Assembly: GCF_030410045.1 (NCBI RefSeq)
Contig: NZ_JAUFRA010000007.1
Location: forward strand, 186,001-250,000
From: Marivivens donghaensis
GTDB lineage: Bacteria; Pseudomonadota; Alphaproteobacteria; Rhodobacterales; Rhodobacteraceae
Direction of reading: 5' to 3'
DNA: 64,000 bases
Shown: in pieces, positions 32,164-40,207 of the stretch
Layout: each line of letters starts with the position of its first letter
Numbering within the stretch: the first letter of the stretch is position 1
Position numbers and translations under genes: made by a program
The notes under the pieces: model-generated
Database searches by the model: none
What the model was told of the DNA's origin: nothing
What the model saw: the letters and a program-made list of their open reading frames with translations, nothing else

Positions 32164-32182
32164 GCCCCGGATGATCCGGGGC
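32164..32182. terminator. Bidirectional terminator between the small gene and the DUF6455 gene
   Basis: GCCCCGG (32164-32170) and CCGGGGC (32176-32182) with a 5-base loop. CTTATTATTTTAT follows on the plus strand and TTTTTAGTCTA on the minus strand, so it can end both convergent transcripts. Confidence 0.85.
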
Positions 32183-32191
32183 CTTATTATT

Positions 32192-32545
32192 TTATCCGTT
32201 GCGGTGTGCGCGATAGGTGCTCGCGTTCGGGCAGAAGGCCATATCTTCGGCAGAGGCTCCATTGGCCAGAGCGGATTTGCAGGCGCCGTTTTCGCCGCAA
32301 TAGGCGCAGCGACGCGCAACTTCGACTTGTTCACCAGAGGCGCGTAGGCTGTCTACCTTGACATCAAAAAGCCCAGCCATCGCTTCCATTCGCTCAACCT
32401 GCTCGGCTGGCATGTTTGCGATCTTTCGCATTTCACCACGTGTGAGGTGCAGTTCGTTCACCGCGTTCAAATCTGGGTTAATGGCATCTTGTTCGATGCG
32501 CGCCTGTTCACGGACGTGATCAACAATTTTGGATACGTAAGACAT
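32192..32545 (-). CDS. DUF6455 cysteine-motif protein
   Basis: A 117-residue protein with start at ATG 32545 (MSYVSKIVDHVREQARIEQD). The middle has LTRGEMRKIANMPAEQVERM. The C-terminus carries RRCAYCGENGACKSALANG then MAFCPNAS, four cysteines in C-x2-C-x5-C...C spacing that characterise the DUF6455 family of Rhodobacteraceae and could hold zinc or an Fe-S cluster. Function unknown. It is divergent from the DUF1989 gene, with a perfect FNR box 59 bases upstream, so oxygen control is likely; a redox-linked cluster would fit that setting. Confidence 0.8.
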   Translation of the reverse strand: MSYVSKIVDHVREQARIEQDAINPDLNAVNELHLTRGEMRKIANMPAEQVERMEAMAGLFDVKVDSLRASGEQVEVARRCAYCGENGACKSALANGASAEDMAFCPNASTYRAHRNG

Positions 32546-32603
32546 TGGGAGGCACTCCAAATTGGGAACTGGGGCCATTTGAATCCAAAGCGGGGGAATA
32601 AAC

Positions 32604-32617
32604 TTGATTGGGATCAA
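32604..32617. promoter_or_regulatory. Perfect FNR/FnrL box
   Basis: TTGAT-TGGG-ATCAA is an exact match to the FNR consensus TTGAT-N4-ATCAA. It lies between divergent genes, 59 bases from the DUF6455 start (32545) and 46 bases from the DUF1989 start (32663), distances compatible with activation of either one. The surrounding sequence repeats ATTGGG several times. Confidence 0.75.
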
Positions 32618-32662
32618 ATTGGGCGGGATATTGAGGGTCGATCACTCAGATAGGTTCAAAAC

Positions 32663-33508
32663 GTGTCAAATATCCCAGAAGATGCAGAAAAACGGCGCGC
32701 TATCGCTCCGGTAATCTGTTACCCGACCGAAACTTTGCCACGCCCAGCGATGGATTTGTATCGCACGGCGCTCGACTCGGCTGTCGAAGGGCCCGTGGTC
32801 ATCGTGCCGCCCCGCGATGCAGCGACGATCCGCGTGCCTGCTGGGTCGTTCCTGCGCATCGGCTGCCCTGAAGGGCCTCAGGTCGGTGATTTGAACCTGT
32901 TTAACGCGCAGAATCTGGACGAGCGGTTCTATTCTGGGAAAACGCGCGCACTCCACGGTACGCATGTGACCGAAGGCGACCAGCTCTGGTCCTGTTTCCC
33001 CTATCTGCGTCCCATTGCGACCGTCGTAGTGGACAGCCTTGCATGGTATGGCGCGGATGAATTTGGTGGGCGTGTGCATGACGTGATCGGCACGCGGTGC
33101 GACCCCTACACGGGCCGTGCCTTGGGCGGGGATCACTACCATTACTGCTGTCATTCAAACCTGACGCGTGCCCTAGCAGACGATCAGGGCGTGAGCCTGA
33201 CCGAGGCCGAACCGCGTGTGCACGATGTGCTGAACGTGTTCATGTGCACAGGCTTTACCCGCGATACGGGCCAGTATTTCATGAAGGCCAGCCCTGTGCG
33301 CAAAGGCGACCACCTCGATCTCTTTGCGGAGGTCGATCTGCTGGCCGTGCTGAGTGCATGCCCTGGTGGGGATTGTGGATCGGAGCATTCGTCCGATACA
33401 GCGGCCTGTTACCCCCTCTCAATGCAGGTTTTGACGCCAGCTGATGGGGCATTGGAGGGATGGGTGCCGCCGCAGGTCAATTCCTATGATCGGTCCCACG
33501 GTCGGTAA
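32663..33508 (+). CDS. DUF1989 (urea-carboxylase-associated type) protein
   Basis: A 281-residue protein starting from GTG 32663, with AGG upstream. VPAGSFLRIGCPEGPQVGDL through LHGTHVTEGDQLWSCFPYLR and then CHSNLTRALADDQGV with NVFMCTGFTRDTGQYFMK is the DUF1989 fold. CPGGDCGSEHSSD near residue 240 contributes conserved Cys/His ligands. Members sit near urea carboxylase or aminomethyltransferase genes and are thought to act on nitrogen compounds, but no such gene is nearby here. It stands alone, downstream of an FNR box, and is followed by a GC-rich repeat. Confidence 0.85.
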   Translation: MSNIPEDAEKRRAIAPVICYPTETLPRPAMDLYRTALDSAVEGPVVIVPPRDAATIRVPAGSFLRIGCPEGPQVGDLNLFNAQNLDERFYSGKTRALHGTHVTEGDQLWSCFPYLRPIATVVVDSLAWYGADEFGGRVHDVIGTRCDPYTGRALGGDHYHYCCHSNLTRALADDQGVSLTEAEPRVHDVLNVFMCTGFTRDTGQYFMKASPVRKGDHLDLFAEVDLLAVLSACPGGDCGSEHSSDTAACYPLSMQVLTPADGALEGWVPPQVNSYDRSHGR

Positions 33509-33515
33509 GGGTCGC

Positions 33516-33550
33516 GTGGGGGCGCTGCCCCCACACCCCCGAGATATTTA
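33516..33550. repeat. GC-rich intergenic palindromic repeat, copy 2
   Basis: Arms GTGGGGGC (33516-33523) and GCCCCCAC (33527-33534), then ACCCCCGAGATATTTA. It shares the G-run/C-run hairpin and the ACCCCC-GAGA tail with copy 1 at 15087. It lies between convergent DUF1989 and pnp genes and may serve as terminator for both. Confidence 0.6.
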
Positions 33551-33566
33551 AAGCACAAAGGCTGGA

Positions 33567-34367
33567 TCAAAGGTCGCGCAGGAAACGGCGGAGGACTTTT
33601 TCCAGTTTGGCGGCGCCAAGAGGGGCCATCGCCTTGGTATGTTCGTGGCTGATCGCCTCATCGCTCATGCCTGCGGCCATATTGGTGATGGTCGAGATGG
33701 CCGCAGCACGAAGGCCGAGGAAGCGCGCGAGGATGACCTCGGGCACGGTGGACATGCCAACGGCGTCAGCGCCCAGGGTGCGGATCGCACGGATTTCGGC
33801 GGGTGTTTCAAACGAAGGGCCAGAATACCATGCATAGATGCCCTGATGCAGGCTGACCTCTTCGTAGGCGGCTGCAAAGAGGAGCTTTTCACGTAAGTCA
33901 GGCTCGTAGGCGTCCATCATCGGAACAAAGCGTTTGTCCGAGGGTTCACCGATCAGCGGATTGAGGCCAGAGAAATTGATATGATCCGTCAGCGCCATGA
34001 TCGAGCCCGTCGGCATATCGGGGCGGAGCGACCCTGCGGCATTGGTCGCGATGACCGTATCAGCGCCGAGTTCGCAGAGGACCTCTAGCGGGATGCGCAT
34101 TTCATCGGGTTTGCCGCGTTCGTAATAGTGCGCCCGACCACCAAAGACCGCGACGCGCACGCCTTCGAGCGTGCCGATCACGAGGTTTGGGTTGTGGCCC
34201 GACACGCCCGCGTGGGGGAACCCCGGTAGTTCGGAGTAGGGGATCGCCACGCCTTCGACCGCGCCAGCGAGGTGGCCTAGGCCAGAGCCGAGGATTAGCC
34301 CCAGTTTGACGGGTTCTTTGCCTGCGTGATCGCGGATGATTTTCAGTAGTTTAGCGTTCTTTGACAT
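33567..34367 (-). CDS. Purine-nucleoside phosphorylase, trimeric class
   Basis: Splits purine nucleosides with phosphate into base and ribose 1-phosphate. The 266-residue product starts MSKNAKLLKIIRDHAGKEPV at ATG 34367 and overlaps the permease gene by 17 bases. GSGLGHLA (27-34) and GRAHYYE (77-83) are phosphate-binding loops of the PunA/human-type trimeric class; SGPSFETPAEIRAIRTLGAD and GMSTVPE complete the active site, with Asn in TNMAAG (ITNMAAGMS) for base recognition. As the last gene of the nucleoside ABC transporter operon it processes what is imported. Confidence 0.93.
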   Translation of the reverse strand: MSKNAKLLKIIRDHAGKEPVKLGLILGSGLGHLAGAVEGVAIPYSELPGFPHAGVSGHNPNLVIGTLEGVRVAVFGGRAHYYERGKPDEMRIPLEVLCELGADTVIATNAAGSLRPDMPTGSIMALTDHINFSGLNPLIGEPSDKRFVPMMDAYEPDLREKLLFAAAYEEVSLHQGIYAWYSGPSFETPAEIRAIRTLGADAVGMSTVPEVILARFLGLRAAAISTITNMAAGMSDEAISHEHTKAMAPLGAAKLEKVLRRFLRDL

Positions 34368-35337
34368 AGGCTTCTCCGCCCGCGCGCGGCGGGATAGCTT
34401 TGCCGACGAAACCAGCAAGCACGATAACGGTTAGGACGTAGGGCAGGGCGTCGAGGACTTGGGTCTGGACGCGGATACCAATGGCCCGTTCGAGGATATC
34501 AGGGCGAATGGCGAGGGCCTGCAGGTAGCCAAAGAGCATCGTTGCACCCAAGGCCTGCCACGGACGCCATTTCGCAAAGATCAGCGCGGCGAGGGCGATG
34601 TAGCCACGTCCAGCGGTCATCTCACGGACAAAGCCCGCCTGAAGCCCAGTGGACAGGTAAGCGCCCGCAAGTCCGCAGAGCACGCCGCAGATAATCACAG
34701 CCGAATAGCGCATGCGATAAACAGAGATACCTGCCGTATCCACCGCGCCCGGATTTTCGCCAACAGCACGGAGGCGCAGGCCGAAGCGGGTGCGATAAAG
34801 GGTCCACCAGACGAAGGGCACGATCAGGATGCAGAGGTAAACGATGATCGTGTGACCCGACAGAAGTTCGGAATAGACCTTCATCGGGAGGTCAGCTTTG
34901 GCGATGTCGCGGATGCGGGTCAATGCGCCTGGGAATTGGATCGATTCAAAACGGGCTGCACCCGAAAGTGAGGGCGTGCGGCCACCTTCGCCGAACCATG
35001 CTTGGGCCGCGACGACGGTGATGCCAGAAGCGAAGAAGTTGATCGCAACGCCAGAAATCAGCTGGTTTCCACGGAAGGTGATCGAGGCGAGCCCGTGCAG
35101 GAGCGACAAGATCACCGAGGCCAAAACACCAGCGATGAGGCCCAGCCAAACGCTGCCTGTGGTGAAGGATACGCCAGCCGCGAGGAAGGCCGCGATCAGC
35201 ATTTTCCCCTCAAGGCCAATGTCGAAAATCCCTGCCCGTTCAGAGTAGAGACCCGCAAGGCAAGCCAGCAGCAACGGTACGCCGAGGCGCACAGTGCCGT
35301 CCAGAACCGCAATGTCGAAAAACGCGAGAAGGTCCAT
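34351..35337 (-). CDS. Nucleoside ABC transporter permease (second)
   Basis: A 328-residue inner-membrane permease of the BPD_transp_2 type (NupC/YufQ-like). It starts MDLLAFFDIAVLDGTVRLGV; the signature YSERAGIFDIGLEGKMLIAA and the loop GENPGAVDTAGISVYRMRYS are characteristic of the purine/basic membrane lipoprotein transporters. About nine hydrophobic segments are visible. ATGA overlap with the preceding permease gene at 35337 indicates translational coupling. Confidence 0.9.
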   Translation of the reverse strand: MDLLAFFDIAVLDGTVRLGVPLLLACLAGLYSERAGIFDIGLEGKMLIAAFLAAGVSFTTGSVWLGLIAGVLASVILSLLHGLASITFRGNQLISGVAINFFASGITVVAAQAWFGEGGRTPSLSGAARFESIQFPGALTRIRDIAKADLPMKVYSELLSGHTIIVYLCILIVPFVWWTLYRTRFGLRLRAVGENPGAVDTAGISVYRMRYSAVIICGVLCGLAGAYLSTGLQAGFVREMTAGRGYIALAALIFAKWRPWQALGATMLFGYLQALAIRPDILERAIGIRVQTQVLDALPYVLTVIVLAGFVGKAIPPRAGGEAYVKER

Positions 35338-36431
35338 CAGTTTGCCCCCTTACGGCCAAATGCCACGAAGAGTTTTTCGATCGGCATGCGCACCATATTG
35401 TCGAGCGCGCCTGTGAATAGGATGACGAGTGCTTGGATCACGGTGACCATTTCGCGCGGGATGCGTAGTTCGGCCGACAGCTCTGCGCCGCCTTGGTAGA
35501 GGATGCCGAATAGGATCGCGGCGATCAGGATGCCAACGGGGTGGTTGCGGCCCATTAGGGCAACCGCGATGCCGATGAAACCCGCGCCCTCAACCGCGTT
35601 GAGAACCAGACGTTCCGCTTCGCCCATGACGTTGTTGATGGCCATCATGCCCGCCAGACCGCCAGAAATGAGCATTGCGATCATGATGATCTTTGTCGGT
35701 TTAATGCCCGCATATTTTGCAGCTGTTTCGCTTTGCCCAAAGGCGCGGGTTTCATAGCCGAGCTTGGTTTTCCAAATCAGCGCCCAAACGAACACGCAGG
35801 CCAGAAGCGCGATGATCAGGGCAAAGTTCGCAGGGCCACGGTCAGAGAAACTGATGCCAACCGCGCCGAGGATGGCCGAGAGGTTTGGCAGATGCATCGC
35901 CTCAGCAAACGATGGGGTTGCGGGTTCCATGCCGCCGGCCTTGATCGGGCCATTCAGGAGGAAGTTCAGCAGCGGGTAGGCCATGTAGTTGAACATGATC
36001 GTGGTGATCACGATGTGGCTACCGCGTTTTGCTTGAAGGTAGGCAGGAATTGCCGCCCAAGCCGCGCCAAAGACCGCCGCAGCAACGCCGCCGCCAATCA
36101 GTGCGAGTGTCCAATGCGGCCAAGGGATGTAGAGGCAAGCGAGCGCTGCACCGAGGCCGCCGATATAGGCCTGACCTTCTCCGCCGATGTTGAACATGCG
36201 TGCGTGATAGGCAACCGCCACGGCAAGGCCCGTGAAGATAAAGTTGGTCGCGTAGTAGAGCGTGTAGGACACATTCGCGCTATTGCCCAACGCGCCTTTG
36301 ACCATGATGCCGAGCGCATCAATCGGGTTGTGCCCGATCGCCAAAATCACGATGGCAGAGATGATCGCGGCCAAGACCAGCGACAATACAGGGACAAGGA
36401 CCACATCGGCCCAGTTCGGCATCTTTTGCAT
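35337..36431 (-). CDS. Nucleoside ABC transporter permease (first)
   Basis: A 364-residue inner-membrane permease (NupB/YufP-like) that pairs with the product of 34351-35337. MQKMPNWADVVLVPVLSLVL begins the first helix. FNIGGEGQAYIGGLGAALAC and ALIWKTKLGYETRAFGQSET are family motifs. It overlaps the ATPase gene as ATGA (36429-36433). The long periplasmic loop with NGPIKAGGMEPATPSFAEAM is usual for this subunit. Confidence 0.9.
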   Translation of the reverse strand: MQKMPNWADVVLVPVLSLVLAAIISAIVILAIGHNPIDALGIMVKGALGNSANVSYTLYYATNFIFTGLAVAVAYHARMFNIGGEGQAYIGGLGAALACLYIPWPHWTLALIGGGVAAAVFGAAWAAIPAYLQAKRGSHIVITTIMFNYMAYPLLNFLLNGPIKAGGMEPATPSFAEAMHLPNLSAILGAVGISFSDRGPANFALIIALLACVFVWALIWKTKLGYETRAFGQSETAAKYAGIKPTKIIMIAMLISGGLAGMMAINNVMGEAERLVLNAVEGAGFIGIAVALMGRNHPVGILIAAILFGILYQGGAELSAELRIPREMVTVIQALVILFTGALDNMVRMPIEKLFVAFGRKGAN

Positions 36432-37969
36432 CAGGCGGCATCCCCTTGAACACCAGCCATTAGCAGGCCGAGTTCCTGAACATTGGTGTCTTGCGGCAGG
36501 CGTTCGCCCATGATCCGTCCGTCAAACATCACAGCGATCCGATCAGAGAGCGACATGATCTCGTCCAGCTCGACTGACACGAGGAGGATCGCTTTGCCTT
36601 GGTCGCGTAAGGCGACGATTTGTTTATGAATGAATTCGATTGCGCCGATGTCGACGCCACGGGTTGGCTGACCGATCAGAAGCACATCTGGATTGCGTTC
36701 GATCTCACGCGCCACAACGATTTTTTGTTGGTTGCCACCAGAAAAGTTCTTGGCGGCCAAAAGCGGGTTGGGTGGGCGGACGTCAAAACGTTCCATCTTT
36801 TCGGCGGTATCTGCCTTGATTGCAGCGTGATCCATAAACAGCGCGTTTTTCTGGTAACGCGGATCGCTGTGGTAGCCGAATGCCGTGTTTTCCCAAGCGG
36901 AGAAGTTCATCACCAGACCTTCGCGCTGACGATCCTCTGGCACGTGGGCGATGCCACGTTTGCGGCGGCTTTGTCCGTCGGAGTATTTCCCGGTTAGGTC
37001 AATTGGTTGGCCGTTCACTGTGATGGTGCCAGTGCCCTTTTCGTAGCCGCCCAGCACTTCGAGCAGTTCGGACTGACCGTTCCCCGCAACGCCCGCGATG
37101 CCGAGGATTTCCCCGGCGCGGATGTTGAACGATACGTTTTTGACACGATGGACGCCCTGCGCGTCGGTGATGTTTAGGTTCTGCACGTCCAGGATCACGT
37201 CACCCGGTTTTGCAGGGACCTTATCTACCTGAAGCAGAACCTTGCGGCCGACCATCAGCTCAGCCAACTGGGCGGGATCGGTCTCAGCGGTTTTGACGGT
37301 CGCGGTCATTTCCCCGCGACGCATGACCGAAACCGTGTCTGTAATCTCCATGATTTCCCGCAGCTTATGGGTAATCAGAATGATCGTTTTGCCCTCTTCA
37401 CGAAGACGGCCAAGGATACGGAATAGTTGGTCCGCCTCAGCAGGGGTCAGAACGCCCGTCGGTTCGTCGAGGATCAGAATGTCGGCCTGACGGTAGAGCG
37501 CCTTGAGGATCTCAACACGTTGCTGCATCCCGACGCCGATCTCTTCGATAATCGCATCTGGGTCCACGTGGAGTTCGTATTCTTCGGACAGCTGCTTTAG
37601 CTCTTTGCGCGCTTTGGTCAGCGACGGGCGCAGCAAAAAACCGTCCTCAACGCCCAAGATGACGTTTTCGAGGACGGTGAAATTCTCAACCAGTTTAAAG
37701 TGCTGGAACACCATCCCGATACCTGCCGCAATTGCCGCTTGACTGTCTGGGATGTCGGTCTTTTGCCCGTTGATGAATACCTCGCCCGCGTCCGCCTTGT
37801 AGAACCCATAAAGAATCGACATGAGCGTGGATTTCCCCGCGCCGTTTTCCCCAATGATCCCATGGATCGTGCCGGGCATAACGCGAATGGAAATGTCTTT
37901 GTTTGCCTGAACTGGCCCAAAGGCCTTGGAAATTCCGACGAGTTCGATGGCAGGTGCGGGTGCGGTCAT
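36431..37969 (-). CDS. Nucleoside ABC transporter ATPase, duplicated domains
   Basis: A 512-residue protein with two ABC domains in tandem, as in sugar and nucleoside importers (YufO/NupA/RbsA type). The first domain has GENGAGKSTLMSILYG (Walker A) and LILDEPTGVL (Walker B). The second has GVAGNGQSELLEVLGG as a degenerate Walker A, signature FSGGNQQKIVVAREI and LIGQPTRGVD. This asymmetry is normal for the group. It follows the substrate-binding protein gene after 75 bases that contain a terminator-like hairpin, and overlaps the permease gene downstream. Confidence 0.93.
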   Translation of the reverse strand: MTAPAPAIELVGISKAFGPVQANKDISIRVMPGTIHGIIGENGAGKSTLMSILYGFYKADAGEVFINGQKTDIPDSQAAIAAGIGMVFQHFKLVENFTVLENVILGVEDGFLLRPSLTKARKELKQLSEEYELHVDPDAIIEEIGVGMQQRVEILKALYRQADILILDEPTGVLTPAEADQLFRILGRLREEGKTIILITHKLREIMEITDTVSVMRRGEMTATVKTAETDPAQLAELMVGRKVLLQVDKVPAKPGDVILDVQNLNITDAQGVHRVKNVSFNIRAGEILGIAGVAGNGQSELLEVLGGYEKGTGTITVNGQPIDLTGKYSDGQSRRKRGIAHVPEDRQREGLVMNFSAWENTAFGYHSDPRYQKNALFMDHAAIKADTAEKMERFDVRPPNPLLAAKNFSGGNQQKIVVAREIERNPDVLLIGQPTRGVDIGAIEFIHKQIVALRDQGKAILLVSVELDEIMSLSDRIAVMFDGRIMGERLPQDTNVQELGLLMAGVQGDAA

Positions 37970-37995
37970 TCTCTGTCCCTCGGGCAGATAGAAAA

Positions 37996-38021
37996 GCCGC
38001 GCCGGATAATAACGGCGCGGC
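37996..38021 (-). terminator. Attenuator-like hairpin between bmp and the ATPase gene
   Basis: GCCGCGCC (37996-38003) and GGCGCGGC (38014-38021) form an 8-bp stem with a 10-base loop. Read on the minus strand it is followed by TTTTCTATC. It sits between the binding-protein gene and the ATPase gene, where partial termination or mRNA stabilisation typically raises the binding protein above the membrane components. Confidence 0.65.
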
Positions 38022-38044
38022 CCAATATGCGTGGATCGTTCGAC

Positions 38045-39040
38045 TTAGAAGTCGAGGACTGGGCAGGTTTCGTCCGACATGTAGTCGTGAACAACCAGCT
38101 CGCCCGATGCGATCTGAGCCGATGCCGCGTCAACAGCGGCTTTCATTTCGTCGGTGATCAGGTCAGCGTTGTTTTCGTCGAGCGCATAACCAACGCCACC
38201 GTTCGACAGACCCATCACGTTGAAGCCTGCCTCGAGGTCAGCGCCTGCTTTGAAGGCGTCATAAACTGCGTTATCAACGCGCTTCATCATCGAGGTCAGA
38301 ACCGAACCCGGGTGCATGTAGTTCTGGTTGGAGTCGACGCCGATCGAATAGACGCCTTGGTCCGCTGCTGTTTGCAGAACGCCAACGCCAGTGCCGCCAG
38401 CCGCAGCGTAGATCACGTCAGCGCCTTGGCTGATCTGTGCGAGGGTGAGTTCCGAACCTTTTACCGGATCGTTCCATGCAGCAGGGGTGGTGCCGGTCAT
38501 GTTTGCGATGACGGTCGCGTCAGGGTTCACAGCCAGCGCGCCTTGAGCGTAGCCACATGCGAATTTGCGGATGAGCGGGATGTCCATGCCGCCGATAAAG
38601 CCAACAGTGCCGTCCTCAGACGCCATCGCAGCCAGCATGCCAACGAGGTACGAACCTTCGTGTTCGTTGAACACAACCGACTGAACGTTCGGCGCATCAA
38701 CAACCATGTCGATGATCGAGAACTTCAGGTCAGGGTATTCAGGTGCAACAGCTGCGAGTGGGGTTGCCCAAGAGAAGCCAGCCATGACAATCGGGTTGTT
38801 GCCGTCTTCGGCAAAACGACGGATCGCCTGTTCACGCTGTGCGTCCGAGGTGATTTCGAATTCAGCAAAGCTGCCGCCGGTTTCTTCGGCCCAGCGGGTT
38901 GCGCCGCCGAATGCTGCTTCGTTGAAGGATTTGTCGAATTTGCCGCCAAGGTCAAAAATGATTGCCGGATCGGCCAGCGCAGCGCCTGCGGACAGAGCAA
39001 GGGCAGCAGATGCGCCGAGGAATTTTGTGACGAGGGTCAT
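38045..39040 (-). CDS. BMP-family nucleoside-binding protein
   Basis: Periplasmic substrate-binding protein (Bmp/Med family) of the nucleoside importer, 331 residues. The N-terminal MTLVTKFLGASAALALSAGA is a Sec signal peptide with likely cleavage after ALA near residue 23. The mature protein starts with PAIIFDLGGKFDKSFNEAAF, the family signature; VGFIGGMDIPLIRKFACGYA and YAAAGGTGVGVLQTA line the ligand cleft. In relatives the ligand is a purine nucleoside; the pnp gene at the end of the operon supports that. Confidence 0.93.
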   Translation of the reverse strand: MTLVTKFLGASAALALSAGAALADPAIIFDLGGKFDKSFNEAAFGGATRWAEETGGSFAEFEITSDAQREQAIRRFAEDGNNPIVMAGFSWATPLAAVAPEYPDLKFSIIDMVVDAPNVQSVVFNEHEGSYLVGMLAAMASEDGTVGFIGGMDIPLIRKFACGYAQGALAVNPDATVIANMTGTTPAAWNDPVKGSELTLAQISQGADVIYAAAGGTGVGVLQTAADQGVYSIGVDSNQNYMHPGSVLTSMMKRVDNAVYDAFKAGADLEAGFNVMGLSNGGVGYALDENNADLITDEMKAAVDAASAQIASGELVVHDYMSDETCPVLDF

Positions 39041-39171
39041 TTAGTATCTCCCAACTGGTTTTGCCCCGGAGCCGCAGCGGCCCGCGTGGGCGGACATCTC
39101 TCGTGTCTGCTGGAATTAGGGCTGTTTACGCTCTGGGGGTCAACCGGATTCTAACGTCACTTGGTGTCGCT

Positions 39172-39187
39172 TTGATCAGATGATCAA
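39172..39187. promoter_or_regulatory. Inverted repeat upstream of the nucleoside operon
   Basis: TTGATCA (39172-39178) and TGATCAA (39181-39187) with a 2-base centre, 132 bases before the bmp start and 10 bases after the rimI stop. The half-sites resemble FNR halves, but the 6-base gap between TTGAT and ATCAA is wrong for FNR. It is a candidate operator for the bmp-pnp operon only by position. Confidence 0.35.
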
Positions 39188-39197
39188 TAATTTAGCG

Positions 39198-39611
39198 TTA
39201 TGAGAGCGGTAATTGGAGCAAAAGCGCATCAATCCGCGCACCTTCGGGTGTTCTGTAGTAATCTTTACGAAATCCCGAATCGACAAAACCGACAGAGCGG
39301 TAAAGCCCGATGGCTGTTGCGTTATTCGCTGCAACCTCAAGAAACATATTTTCTGCGCCGCGCTCTTTTGCCGTGTGGAGTGCGAGTTCCAGCAGTCCGC
39401 GCCCTTCGCCAGTGCCGCGCGCAGAAGGTGCCACGCAGATCGTCAATAGTTCCGCCTCGTCCAGAACAACGCGGATCACGGCAAAACCGTTCTCTGACGT
39501 GATACATGTCGTAAACCTGTCGTCCATCATCCCCCGGAGTTCATCCGCTGACCACGGTCGTGGCGTCGAAAAACACTCCGCGTGAATTTGGGCGAGCGCG
39601 TCGGCGTTCAC
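39198..39611 (-). CDS. rimI: Ribosomal-protein-alanine N-acetyltransferase (GNAT)
   Basis: A 137-residue GNAT acetyltransferase. Start is GTG 39611, overlapping the tsaB stop as GTGA. LLTICVAPSARGTGEGRGLL is the acetyl-CoA-binding motif A; LEVAANNATAIGLYRSVGFV is motif B typical of RimI. Linkage to tsaB is the usual arrangement in bacteria and supports the name. Broader N-terminal or small-molecule specificity cannot be excluded. Confidence 0.87.
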   Translation of the reverse strand: MNADALAQIHAECFSTPRPWSADELRGMMDDRFTTCITSENGFAVIRVVLDEAELLTICVAPSARGTGEGRGLLELALHTAKERGAENMFLEVAANNATAIGLYRSVGFVDSGFRKDYYRTPEGARIDALLLQLPLS

Positions 39612-40207
39612 GGAAGGATCACCGGTGCAGGGTCGCGCGGGGGGGCTGCATCCGCCGCCCGCACATAGAGCGGCGCAGGGCGTGGTTGGGTCTGGCCCAA
39701 ACGCCCTGCCGCGACGCGGGCAATGTTTGCAACGTGATCGGCGGCACTCAGCACAGGCGCGATAGGCCCATCGATGGGATGATCCGCAACTACGATCATT
39801 TCGGGCGCTTGTGGACCATCAACGGTGAAATGCTGGAGGTATGCGCTGCCCCGTGGGGCGTCGATCAGTGCTGTGATGGGGAGGGGCAGGCCATGCGTCA
39901 GCGCCTCAAACCCATTCACCCCAATCGCGGGGATCGATAGGCCGAGGGCCAGACCACGCGCCGCTGACACGGAAATGCGGATGCCCGTAAAATTACCAGG
40001 CCCAGTGCCGACACCGATCGCATCCAGATCGGACCACGTGAGCCCCGCGTCTGACAGAACCTCGGTCAACATCGGCATCAAATGCTCTGCCTGACCCTTG
40101 GCCATTTCGTCGATGCGGGTGGTGATCGTGTCACCCTGTAACAAAGCGGCGGCGCAATGCGCCGCCGATGTATCAAATGCCAGTATCGTTGGTGACTTAG
40201 GCAGCAA
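39608..40207 (-). CDS. tsaB: tRNA threonylcarbamoyladenosine biosynthesis protein TsaB
   Basis: Partner of TsaD/TsaE in making t6A37 on ANN-decoding tRNAs. The sequence from PTILAFDTSAAHCAAALL on is clearly TsaB, with KGQAEHLMPMLTEVLSDAGL and GVGTGPGNFTGIRISVSAAR. No ATG or GTG suits the start: the nearest usable codon is TTG at 40207 (or CTG 40204), overlapping the nfu stop by 11 bases; the frame extends to 40258 but that would be inside nfu. From 40207 the product has about 199 residues. Confidence 0.88.
   Translation of the reverse strand: MLPKSPTILAFDTSAAHCAAALLQGDTITTRIDEMAKGQAEHLMPMLTEVLSDAGLTWSDLDAIGVGTGPGNFTGIRISVSAARGLALGLSIPAIGVNGFEALTHGLPLPITALIDAPRGSAYLQHFTVDGPQAPEMIVVADHPIDGPIAPVLSAADHVANIARVAAGRLGQTQPRPAPLYVRAADAAPPRDPAPVILP

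Noticed and set aside
36004..36011. GTGATCAC inside a permease gene
   Set aside because: Core only and intragenic; no partner site at 21 bases.
39172..39187. FNR box upstream of the nucleoside operon
   Set aside because: The gap between TTGAT and ATCAA is 6 bases, not the 4 required for FNR.
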